Assembly: GCA_009785345.1 (NCBI GenBank)
Contig: WQWL01000001.1
Coordinates: 1 to 64,000 of the forward strand
Origin: Oscillospiraceae bacterium
Lineage (GTDB): Bacteria; Bacillota; Clostridia; Oscillospirales; Oscillospiraceae
Direction: 5' to 3'
Length of the DNA: 64,000 bases
The position numbers and the translations under genes were made by a program. Below the pieces are notes generated by a model that worked only from the letters and a program-made list of their open reading frames with translations, was not told the origin of the DNA and did no database searches. How positions within the stretch are numbered: position 1 is the first letter of the stretch; each line of letters starts with the position of its first letter. Below, in pieces: positions 16,183 to 25,096 of the stretch.

Positions 16183-19100
16183 ATGATTATGCGAAATAAA
16201 GCAAGAAAAATACTCGTGGTACTACTTGCGGTAGCAATGATGATTTCCGTTATTGTGCCGGGTGCAGCAGCTTACCTGGATATTCAAAACGAGCCTCTTG
16301 ATTCATCTGTTATCCATGAAGTTGTTTTTGCCGCGAGTTTTTACGCAGCCCACGACGGATTTGAACCACGTGGCGCTGGTGTAACATTTACCAACGAAAA
16401 TATCAGTCAGACCCCTGGGGATCAATCACTATTGGTCTCTAACCGTAATTCGGTACTCCACGGAGCACAGGTCAATTTGACAGATATCATCATTCCTAAT
16501 GTTGAGTATGAATTCTCAATGTGGGTGCAGTCTGTTGCCGGATCACAAAACATGAGACTCGGTTTCCAAATTGGATACACAAGTACTATATTTGCAGGTA
16601 GCACTCAAACTGTCACTGACGATGGCTGGGTACAGCTTGTTGGAAGGGCTACATTCCCATCCACAGCTCATGCTATCGTTCTATTTGTAGACTCTGGCGC
16701 ACCAACTGCGTCATTTGTTATTGATACAGCGACATTGGCGCGAGTAGGTCCGTTACCGGAAATCGTGCCACCTGTCTCCGAAGGTCAGGAACTGCAAATT
16801 TTCCTTGATCAAACACGTCAACAGATTGACGGCTTTGTTCTTTCCGGTGCATTCAGGCAAATCGATCATCTTTTGAATGGTTTTGCAGATCGCCCTGATT
16901 TACAGGAAGAAATCCTTGATTTGGTATTCGGTCATCATACAGGTGTATATCCTGAAGGTCACAGCAGAGCCGGTGAGCCGGTTGATCCTGCTGCTAAAGG
17001 TATTGGTCTGTCAATCTGGCGTAACCAAATCAGTGACAAAGCTGAATTATGGAACTACCTATGGCGTCAACCACCAAACGCAGGTCCTGGACAAATGGCA
17101 GGCGGCGGCGGCGGTCAAAGTTGGGGTCGCTGGTTCGATACAGCAGCATTCAGCTTTAGACCTTTTGCTCCCGATGATCCAGATCATTTCTACGGTCTGA
17201 ATCTTCCTCGCAACGCACCTCTTCTAGATGACGTCAGCTATCGCTGGTGGATGGATGCTCGCGATACTGCAGCAGTAAACTGGCATCCGGATGTTCACCC
17301 AGACCCATGGGATAGAACACATATTCCAACAATTAATTATCCTCTCGGACGCCCAAGATTAACAGTACCTGGTACTGTACATCGTCTTGATGACTTCATT
17401 GGAATCATCGATACTGATGTCACCTACATGGATGGTCGTCCATTCCCAGGTTGGATGGTTCGTGAAGGTGGACCATATGGAAACGCAGCATTTGATAGAT
17501 TTGATTGGCCGGAAGCTCCAGGAAATCAAGATATCGTTGCTCGTAATGGTCGCTCTCCTGTAGATCGCGGTCAGGTTTGGGCATCAAGGATTGCCATGGC
17601 CTATGCTGAGGCTCGCGGCGAAGAAATGAAAATCATGGCAGCTGGCTGGAGTGGTCCGGCATGGCTGAAAAGTACCGGTCGTGTTAACGGCGGTCATATT
17701 GTCAACGCCGAATGGGCACTTAGAGACTATGCTCACTTCCTCGCTGACTACATCCAAGGTTGGGAAACTATATATGGAGTGCCAATCTGGGGACTTTCTC
17801 TGTCCAACGAGCCAGAACAAGCCAACCATGTTTACTCAAAGAGTGGCTGGGTAACTAATACAGTTGCTAGACCACCGGGAGCAGTTGATTTTGGTATCCG
17901 TTATCCACAAGGAACAATAGGACCAGCACCTGCGCCACTTCCAACTTGGCAGTCAACATCTCCAAGCTATATGCCATTTGCACGCGATGTACTGGGTCCA
18001 GTACTTGCGGAGCGTGGATTACGCAATGTGTTGCCTGATGGCACAGTAGAAGGTGTACGTTTCCAAATGGGCGACAGCCAAAGTTATGGTTCCAGCCCAC
18101 CAATCTATCAAAGATTCTGGGGCAATAGTGCAGAGCAGTTCATAGATGACTATGTGTTCCACACATACAGTTGGCAATCAATCGGTGGCTCTAATGCCGA
18201 CACAGCAGCACTCAGAGAATGGAAAGTGCGTGCACAAATGAATAATCGTGGCATGATTATGAGTGAAATTTCCACAATGAGTGGACAAAATGCTACTAAC
18301 ATATTTGATTTCCAGAGAAATGCACTCAGAAACCAAAACGGCACGGCATCCAGAAGTGACATGGGTAGTGCCATAGCATGGGCGCAGTACTGGAACAGAC
18401 AACTATCTATCATGGAAATTAGCGGAACAGGTCAATGGTGGGCAGTAGGCTTTAAGAAGCCAGAACAAGACTGGCCGATGGCTATACATCCAGGTGACAG
18501 AAGTCTTGAAAATCTCATCTACATCACAAATGATGCTAGAGGACAATCTGCAGGTCCGGCTGCTCCATCAATATCACTAGGTGGTCTTGAAGGCGCAACA
18601 GCAAACCACCGTGGCATAGGAGCACGTCCTGATGAGATTCTTGCATATCAACATGCAGGTCCAGAAGGCGGTTTCTACACAGAACAAACCTTTGACTACA
18701 GAGTACACAAAGTATTTTGGGCATTGGGTCACTTCAGTAAGTTTGTAAGACCCGGCTGGTATCGCGTGAACGTCAATCAAGATGTCGTTAACGAAGGTGC
18801 AGCATTCCCCAACAACCTCAATCTAATGACATCAGCTTATAGAAGTCCAGAAGCTGACGAAGATGGCTACTATGACTTCTCAGTTATCGTTATCAACGGT
18901 ACACGTCTGGATCAGACTATTGACATCAACTTCCCGGGATACATTGTCGAGAGCATGGAACGTTGGGAAACTATCGAAGACGTACTTTGCACAAGCGTTC
19001 TTGATGTACCCCATGGCACACTTCTATCAAGTGCCGGTGCTAACAACACAATTACAAATGCGACAGGTCTATACCGCGAAAGTTTTGTACGCGGCTGGAC

Positions 19101-20475
19101 TGATGGCGTAAGAAACCGTGACGATGCAAGAGGCGCACGTGTTCCTACTCATTCACAAGATGTTCCAAGTCACATCGGCACACCACACGGAAACAACATG
19201 GTTCTCCACGGTGAGGTTGAAGCTTGGATCAACGGCGGCGCAGTAGTGGTACCTTTCGCGTCAATGACAACATTTGTTGGACGCGCCAGAGTAGCACCTG
19301 ATGCTAGCATCGATGCAACAACTATAATCCCATTCTTCAACTACAACGAACTTGAAGGCGCAGCAGTTAATAACAACAATGTAAACCTTACAGATCCGCG
19401 CGTTGAAACAATGCGTATCCCGACACAAGACTTTGATACAGTTCTGGAACCGGGAATGGCTCTTATGCACGGATTTACAAACAATACTTTTGCAAGATTC
19501 ACATTCAATAGAATTAACTTCGGATCCGGCATGGATACTCTCGTACTTAACACAGGCGGAGCTTATCCTGGACTCCAAGCTGGCGATGTAACTACCGGAG
19601 AACTCCCAATAAGAGTTTATATCGATGGCGAACTTGCGACAGCTCCAAATGCAGTTGTTGAAGTAAGTCCAGATCAAGGTGATCGCGAAGTTCCATTGAC
19701 AGGCTCTTTCACAGGTGTTAATGATGTTGTTATCCAACTCGGCGCAGATGGAAGCAGTGTAATTGCTCGCTTGAACTCATTGACATTCGTAGAATGTGAC
19801 TTTACTGTAGTGGTAACACCACCGACATGCACTGACGAAGGTTATACAACGAAGACTTGTGAAACTTGCGGCGATGTAGTTGTCGTTGACAGAATACCTG
19901 CACTTGGTCATGACTGGAGCGAATTCCAAGTAGATCCTGACGATTCAGAAATAGAATTCAAAGTCTGTGAGCGTTGTGAAGAAATATACACACGCTATAG
20001 AGAACTTGTGTTCACAGGATCCAATCCCAATAGATTGAGAGATGACTATTTGGCACAGGTTCGATATGTTACCCTTGCAACTCCACGTAATTTAGGTATA
20101 TTTGAACAACACAGTGAGTTTATAGTACCTGAAAATACAACATTATTCGTAGCCACCACCCTAAATATAGAGCGCAATGCCGAGCTTATAATTAGAGGCA
20201 CAGTGGTAATACTTGAGGGCGGCAGAATAAACAATCAAGGTTCAGGTACAGGCGGTACGGTAACTATTGCAGAAACCGGTACCCTTGAAAACAATGGTCA
20301 CTTTGAAAATGTGACGCGTTCTACCCTTGAAAACAATGGAACAATTGTTAACAACGGCAGGTTTGAAGTGCGTGCAGACTCAACATTCTATCATGGTGTT
20401 GTTGAAGGTGACACCCCGCTAAACATTAATCGCCAAGCCAACGTATCTGGCGTGCCTATTATCCCGGAAGATTAA
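16183..20475 (+). CDS. Secreted GH30-like xylanase with CBM and C-terminal solenoid domain
   Basis: This 1430-residue protein has a signal peptide (ILVVLLAVAMMISVIVPGAAA). A jelly-roll carbohydrate-binding module (about 45-190, CBM4/9/22-like) and a GH30-type catalytic region follow. The latter has QQIDGFVLSGAF near 210, AGWSGPAWLKSTGRVNGG near 486, the likely acid/base in SLSNEPE (Glu543) and nucleophile in IMSEIS (Glu695). GH30 enzymes of this kind cut glucuronoxylan or related beta-glycans. A Cys-rich segment follows (CTDEGYTTKTCETCGD), then at about 1280-1424 the domain shared with the next two secreted enzymes. AGGAG precedes the start. The exact GH30 subfamily and substrate are inferred. 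Confidence 0.85.
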   Translation: MIMRNKARKILVVLLAVAMMISVIVPGAAAYLDIQNEPLDSSVIHEVVFAASFYAAHDGFEPRGAGVTFTNENISQTPGDQSLLVSNRNSVLHGAQVNLTDIIIPNVEYEFSMWVQSVAGSQNMRLGFQIGYTSTIFAGSTQTVTDDGWVQLVGRATFPSTAHAIVLFVDSGAPTASFVIDTATLARVGPLPEIVPPVSEGQELQIFLDQTRQQIDGFVLSGAFRQIDHLLNGFADRPDLQEEILDLVFGHHTGVYPEGHSRAGEPVDPAAKGIGLSIWRNQISDKAELWNYLWRQPPNAGPGQMAGGGGGQSWGRWFDTAAFSFRPFAPDDPDHFYGLNLPRNAPLLDDVSYRWWMDARDTAAVNWHPDVHPDPWDRTHIPTINYPLGRPRLTVPGTVHRLDDFIGIIDTDVTYMDGRPFPGWMVREGGPYGNAAFDRFDWPEAPGNQDIVARNGRSPVDRGQVWASRIAMAYAEARGEEMKIMAAGWSGPAWLKSTGRVNGGHIVNAEWALRDYAHFLADYIQGWETIYGVPIWGLSLSNEPEQANHVYSKSGWVTNTVARPPGAVDFGIRYPQGTIGPAPAPLPTWQSTSPSYMPFARDVLGPVLAERGLRNVLPDGTVEGVRFQMGDSQSYGSSPPIYQRFWGNSAEQFIDDYVFHTYSWQSIGGSNADTAALREWKVRAQMNNRGMIMSEISTMSGQNATNIFDFQRNALRNQNGTASRSDMGSAIAWAQYWNRQLSIMEISGTGQWWAVGFKKPEQDWPMAIHPGDRSLENLIYITNDARGQSAGPAAPSISLGGLEGATANHRGIGARPDEILAYQHAGPEGGFYTEQTFDYRVHKVFWALGHFSKFVRPGWYRVNVNQDVVNEGAAFPNNLNLMTSAYRSPEADEDGYYDFSVIVINGTRLDQTIDINFPGYIVESMERWETIEDVLCTSVLDVPHGTLLSSAGANNTITNATGLYRESFVRGWTDGVRNRDDARGARVPTHSQDVPSHIGTPHGNNMVLHGEVEAWINGGAVVVPFASMTTFVGRARVAPDASIDATTIIPFFNYNELEGAAVNNNNVNLTDPRVETMRIPTQDFDTVLEPGMALMHGFTNNTFARFTFNRINFGSGMDTLVLNTGGAYPGLQAGDVTTGELPIRVYIDGELATAPNAVVEVSPDQGDREVPLTGSFTGVNDVVIQLGADGSSVIARLNSLTFVECDFTVVVTPPTCTDEGYTTKTCETCGDVVVVDRIPALGHDWSEFQVDPDDSEIEFKVCERCEEIYTRYRELVFTGSNPNRLRDDYLAQVRYVTLATPRNLGIFEQHSEFIVPENTTLFVATTLNIERNAELIIRGTVVILEGGRINNQGSGTGGTVTIAETGTLENNGHFENVTRSTLENNGTIVNNGRFEVRADSTFYHGVVEGDTPLNINRQANVSGVPIIPED

Positions 20476-20482
20476 TCAAGCC

Positions 20483-20512
20483 GAAGTGAGTTCCTTATCA
20501 GGAACTCACTTC
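20483..20512 (+). terminator. Terminator-like hairpin between hydrolase genes
   Basis: GAAGTGAGTTCC and GGAACTCACTTC form a 12-bp perfect stem with loop TTATCA, followed by a T-rich run (TTTATCCTGTTTTC). It should end or reduce transcription between the first and second hydrolase genes. Confidence 0.75.
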
Positions 20513-20556
20513 TTTATCCTGTTTTCTATTTATATATAATTGGAGGTTACATGCAT

Positions 20557-23500
20557 ATGAGAAGAAGCATAAAACTTATCTTTGTACTGTTGTTAACAGT
20601 TTCTATATTATTGCCAACGATAACTGCTATTGCGACCCCTCTGGCATCCGTAAATGGAAATCTCATAATTGAACCAATAGAAGATCAAGAAGCTCGTTAC
20701 ATCAGAGCTATCTCCGAGGATGCAGGTGTGAATTGGGGCTGGGAGCCTCTGGTCATAACTGTTTACCTCAACTCTCCTGCTGACACCATCGACTGGTCAG
20801 ATTCAGCAGGTATTTTAGAAGGTAGTTTCAGTGCCGCTACGAGCGAAATTAGCCAGGCAATCGGGATAGGACAGGAAGTTCTCACATTGGTTCCAACCGG
20901 TGTCGGCAGAACGACTGTAACTATCAATGCTGCAAGCGGTGACTCCACAGCTACAACCAGCTTTGAAGTGTTCGCAACCGAGTTCTATGACACGGGCGAG
21001 TACGAATGGGACACCATGCATCTCCATGGTGGTGGAGCTGTATGCGGATATATTTTCCATCCAACGCAGCCCGGTATACTCTATGCACAAACCGATGTTG
21101 GCGGCGCATGGAGATTCGAATTCGAGTTTGATGGCGATGGTAATCCAATTGGTGGTATGTGGCATGACATCACTCAATGGATAACTCCGGGAACACAGGG
21201 TGCCGGTCAATCACGCGGATTGGGTGTTGATCCGACACCAGGTCGTGAAGACTGGGTATTCCTTGCACATCAGGGCAATTTCCAAGTATCTATGGATCGC
21301 GGTGAAACCTGGGTTACAGCAACAACTGCAACCGGACTGAATATGGCCGGAAATGCCGGAAACCTTCGTGGTAACGGTGGTAACAATGTTGTTGCAATTC
21401 CTAATCAGATATCAGGTCCTCCGGGATCAAGAAATCCTGCTGACTTCGGTCCATCTACCCTATATATGGTGAGTCAACTGGGTATACGCGAAACTACTGT
21501 AGACTCCTATGGTAGAACCGGACCTTTTGTAAATATCAGCGAAAATTTCGGTGGGGCGACGGTTTACAACTTTGTTGTATTTGACAACAACAATACCGAT
21601 ATTCGCTTGGTTGGAGCTGTTCCTAACAGCACGCCTACAGTAGATAATTCAAATGTTTGGTATACAAATGACGGCGGCGACACATGGCAAATACTGCCTG
21701 GTAAACCGTTGCGTAGAGCTGCGAACACACACTATTTCCCAGCAAATGCAGATATAACTCCTCCGATAAATGAAGCAGGTGACCGCTACATAATCGTCAC
21801 TTTCTCATGCCCGAACTCCGCTACTGCAGGACTCAACGATGGCCAACGCGGCGACGGTGCAGTTTTCCGCTGGAAAATGAACAGTGCAGGTGTACTGATT
21901 GGTCAGGACGATGGTGATGGCGGCTTGACAACTAATGGCGTGAATATCACACCTCAAATGTTCCATGGTACGCCTATTGATATGTCAAGGGCACCGGCAG
22001 CAGGTATGCAACATTGGCATGCCGGTGTTGGCTTTGCAGCATTGACAATCTGTAAAACAACAGGCGCAGTGGTTGTTGGCACGCACAACACTGATCCATA
22101 TACCATTAACCCGCTAACTTCACACCGTGGACATGAAGCTATGTTCCGCTCCCTTGACTATGGCGAAACATGGTTCCCGATCCTTGGTGGTTTTGAAATG
22201 TTCGGCGATCTCGCTTTCAGTGAGTGGGCACCTTATGCGATGCCCGCAGTTAATGGTCCACACGCAAACAACAGAGATATGGACACAATGATTGCAACAG
22301 AATTCTGGTGGGAGCCTTGGACTTGGTTGCACTGGAACTTTGGTCCACAAATTAATCCGCATTTTCCAAACAATATGTTCTTTAACTCAGGTCTTGGTAC
22401 ATATGTGACCTACAATCTGACCGCCCTTGATGAGATTGCTATGCGCGAAGGTACAGCAATTCCCAATGCCAGAATAGCGCAAGGACTCACAGTAGCGGAA
22501 GCACAGAGAGGTATATTCACAATCACAGATCGCAATGTGCAAGGCACACGTCCATTGGCAAACTATGAGCATTTCTTGTATGCTCATAACAGAAGCAGAG
22601 AGCCAGGTCCAAGCGGCGGACTCATCGATTGTATGTCACAGATGGTCAGATGGGAAGTTGCCCCCGGACTCTTTATGACAGTTCAAAAGCATTCTGCTCT
22701 ATACAGCCCTCCATCAGGAAGAAATATTGTAATATCAAACACTTGGGACTATCCAGGTTGGGCGTTCCAGGGCACAGATCATAAACCATTTAATGGCTGG
22801 AGCTACGCTCAATGGATTCCGCCAAAGTGGAATGATTTGTTTACAGGGTCAGGCTCATCATTTGACTGGTTGGAGCATACTAACAACACAGATCCACGCT
22901 TCCTGCCTCCGAGACCGGCACACCACGACCCGAATGATCCAGAAAGAAATTACACAATATACGCAATCACATATCGTGGAATTTCCGGCGATAACACAGA
23001 TTTCCCGGATGCCTTCCCGGAAATTATCGTGTCAACAGCGCGAAGCGACTGGCACTTTATGTTCAAAGGTGGTCCGATTATCAGCTTTGATGGTGGTCAT
23101 GTATGGCACAACCTGCCAGATGGCTATGATAGAATTAGAGCTACTGTACCAAATGGTGCAACATGGGAAGAACATCCTCCCGGATATGCTTTGCTTGGTC
23201 AGTCCACCAACTGGGATGAACTACCTGTAAATGTACAAAATGCTATCACAGGCACGAAGCCGACTGCTGCATCACCGGGAAGTAATCCTATCGGTCATGT
23301 TGCAATTGGTGCAGATGCTCAAACCATTATCTGGGGTATTGGCACTGCAATGCAAGCACAAAATACAATCAGAACTGTAGCTGTTAACGGCGACCTGCTG
23401 ACATTCGGTCAAAGATGGGAACCAATCAGAGTTTACAGTACAGCAACCGGAGATACACTAATCGGAGCCACAACTCAAATCAGAGTAGTTGCAGATCGTG

Positions 23501-24891
23501 TTGATCAAAATGTATTCTATGGCTTTACAAGTACAGGACTCTTTGTCAGCCGTGATGCTGGTGCAACATTCAGACCTGCAACTGTAACTGGTGGCTTCCC
23601 ATTTGCCGGAACACAAACCGGTATAAATGCCGGACGTGCAATCCGTGGTCAAGTAGGCGTACCGTATAAATTGTATGTGGATGCCAATGGCTTCTGGGAA
23701 CTCAGCATAGATATAGACACACTTCATGTGACAGCGACCAATATCGTACCAAACGTCATAAATACCGCTGCATTTGGTATGCAATCCGGGACAAACGGAC
23801 GCGCCGGGTTTGGACTTGGACCTGTCGGTGAAGAGGGCGGTAGAGCCGATATAAATGGAGCTATCTATGCATACGGTAGAACATTACCTGTATATGGCGA
23901 TCCCGGAACCGGATGGGGTGCATATCGCTCTCTGGATGGTGGCGATACATGGTTGCGTATTAGCCCAAGTTCACACGATCCTGAGCCTTTAGGAACAACT
24001 GAACGTCCATTCCGTAATGAAAATATGGCATTCGGCGATGTTCGCGGCGCAACAGGTGACCCCCGCGTATTCGGACGTATCTGGTTGACCCAGGGTAATG
24101 TTGCAGGCGGGATTCGCTATGGCGACATCGTTACAAAGCCCATTTTCTATGACATAGAGTTTTACGTAATTGGTCCTGATGGTCCTGTTAGACAGTCAGA
24201 ATTAAACCTACGCTCCGGATATGATATTACGGTACCTGAAACTCCTTTACACGCGACATGGTTTATTGATGAAGAGCTTACAATTCCGTTTACTTTTGGA
24301 CCAGCTTCAGAAAACCTGACCCTCTTTGCAGTACCCACAGTTAGATTTGATGGACCAAATCCTCGAAATCTAGGAATACTTCTAGAGGATAACAATGTTA
24401 TATTGGAGACACGAGGCAACTTGGGTATTTTTGCAGCTCACAGTGAGTTTGTAGTACCTCAAGGAAGAACATTAATCGTAGCTACCACACTAAATATAGA
24501 GCGCGAAGCCGAGCTTGTAATCAAAGGTACTGTCTTAGTGCTTGAAGGTGGCAGAATAAACAATCAAGGTTCAGGTACGGGCGGTACGATAACGATTGCG
24601 GAAACTGGTACCCTTATGAACTATGGACATGTCGAAAACGTGTCGCGTTCTACACTTGCAAACAATGGAACAATTGTCAACAACGGCAGGTTTGAGGTGC
24701 GTGCAGATGTTACTTTCTATGATTATGGTCATGTTGAGGGGCAAAATCTATTAAACATCAATCGCAATGCCAACGTAATTAATGCGCCGCTTATTGTGGA
24801 TGTTGAATCTTATGAAGGCGATAATGATGACGAAGACTATAGCGAAGGTGAAGGCGATGATGAAGAGGTCGGTGAAAGGGAAGACGAGTAG
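20557..24891 (+). CDS. Secreted GH74-like xyloglucanase with solenoid domain and acidic tail
   Basis: The second ATG is chosen because GGAGG lies 10 bases before it (4 before the first). After a signal peptide comes an Ig-like domain (about 35-145). A long beta-propeller region follows with GH74/BNR features: HLHGGGAVCGYIFHPTQPGILYAQTDVGGAW near 155, and repeated FQVSMDRGETW, WYTNDGGDTW, MFRSLDYGETW and YRSLDGGDTW blades. GH74 enzymes cleave xyloglucan and some other beta-glucans in a two-propeller cleft. The C-terminal solenoid domain (about 1265-1405) closely matches that of the preceding protein, also at the DNA level. The end is a highly acidic tail (EGDNDDEDYSEGEGDDEEVGEREDE) not present in the other two enzymes. 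Confidence 0.85.
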   Translation: MRRSIKLIFVLLLTVSILLPTITAIATPLASVNGNLIIEPIEDQEARYIRAISEDAGVNWGWEPLVITVYLNSPADTIDWSDSAGILEGSFSAATSEISQAIGIGQEVLTLVPTGVGRTTVTINAASGDSTATTSFEVFATEFYDTGEYEWDTMHLHGGGAVCGYIFHPTQPGILYAQTDVGGAWRFEFEFDGDGNPIGGMWHDITQWITPGTQGAGQSRGLGVDPTPGREDWVFLAHQGNFQVSMDRGETWVTATTATGLNMAGNAGNLRGNGGNNVVAIPNQISGPPGSRNPADFGPSTLYMVSQLGIRETTVDSYGRTGPFVNISENFGGATVYNFVVFDNNNTDIRLVGAVPNSTPTVDNSNVWYTNDGGDTWQILPGKPLRRAANTHYFPANADITPPINEAGDRYIIVTFSCPNSATAGLNDGQRGDGAVFRWKMNSAGVLIGQDDGDGGLTTNGVNITPQMFHGTPIDMSRAPAAGMQHWHAGVGFAALTICKTTGAVVVGTHNTDPYTINPLTSHRGHEAMFRSLDYGETWFPILGGFEMFGDLAFSEWAPYAMPAVNGPHANNRDMDTMIATEFWWEPWTWLHWNFGPQINPHFPNNMFFNSGLGTYVTYNLTALDEIAMREGTAIPNARIAQGLTVAEAQRGIFTITDRNVQGTRPLANYEHFLYAHNRSREPGPSGGLIDCMSQMVRWEVAPGLFMTVQKHSALYSPPSGRNIVISNTWDYPGWAFQGTDHKPFNGWSYAQWIPPKWNDLFTGSGSSFDWLEHTNNTDPRFLPPRPAHHDPNDPERNYTIYAITYRGISGDNTDFPDAFPEIIVSTARSDWHFMFKGGPIISFDGGHVWHNLPDGYDRIRATVPNGATWEEHPPGYALLGQSTNWDELPVNVQNAITGTKPTAASPGSNPIGHVAIGADAQTIIWGIGTAMQAQNTIRTVAVNGDLLTFGQRWEPIRVYSTATGDTLIGATTQIRVVADRVDQNVFYGFTSTGLFVSRDAGATFRPATVTGGFPFAGTQTGINAGRAIRGQVGVPYKLYVDANGFWELSIDIDTLHVTATNIVPNVINTAAFGMQSGTNGRAGFGLGPVGEEGGRADINGAIYAYGRTLPVYGDPGTGWGAYRSLDGGDTWLRISPSSHDPEPLGTTERPFRNENMAFGDVRGATGDPRVFGRIWLTQGNVAGGIRYGDIVTKPIFYDIEFYVIGPDGPVRQSELNLRSGYDITVPETPLHATWFIDEELTIPFTFGPASENLTLFAVPTVRFDGPNPRNLGILLEDNNVILETRGNLGIFAAHSEFVVPQGRTLIVATTLNIEREAELVIKGTVLVLEGGRINNQGSGTGGTITIAETGTLMNYGHVENVSRSTLANNGTIVNNGRFEVRADVTFYDYGHVEGQNLLNINRNANVINAPLIVDVESYEGDNDDEDYSEGEGDDEEVGEREDE

Positions 24892-24927
24892 TTGAACGAA
24901 CATTTCGTGTAAAAGTCCGCGACACAA

Positions 24928-25033
24928 ACCACCCCGCCCGCCTGCGGCAGGCACCCATCCGATGGAAGGGGAATTGGCTAGAATCGTTCATTATTTCCCT
25001 CCTTGGATGGGTGGCACGAAGTGGCGGGGTGGT
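24928..25033. repeat. GC-rich imperfect palindrome, MITE- or REP-like
   Basis: ACCACCCCGCC (24928-24938) pairs with GGCGGGGTGGT (25023-25033), and CACCCATCC (24952-24960) with GGATGGGTG (25005-25013), with further partial pairing inside. This 106-base element is much richer in G and C than its surroundings. Similar elements occur between genes in many Clostridia. It produces the spurious N-terminal extension of the ORF-track entry at 24962. Confidence 0.7.
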
Positions 25034-25096
25034 CAAAAGTGGAGAACCGCAACTCCCGAACAAAAGCGGAAAATTAATCATTTTTGGAGGACTCGC

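Noticed and set aside
19261-19737. 158-residue minus-strand ORF inside the GH30-like gene
   Set aside because: It is a shadow of the strongly supported plus-strand frame, with no domain or ribosome site.
24962-25096. N-terminal extension of the GH10 protein in the ORF track
   Set aside because: The extension is translated from a palindromic repeat, and the ATG at 25097 has GGAGG and a proper signal peptide.
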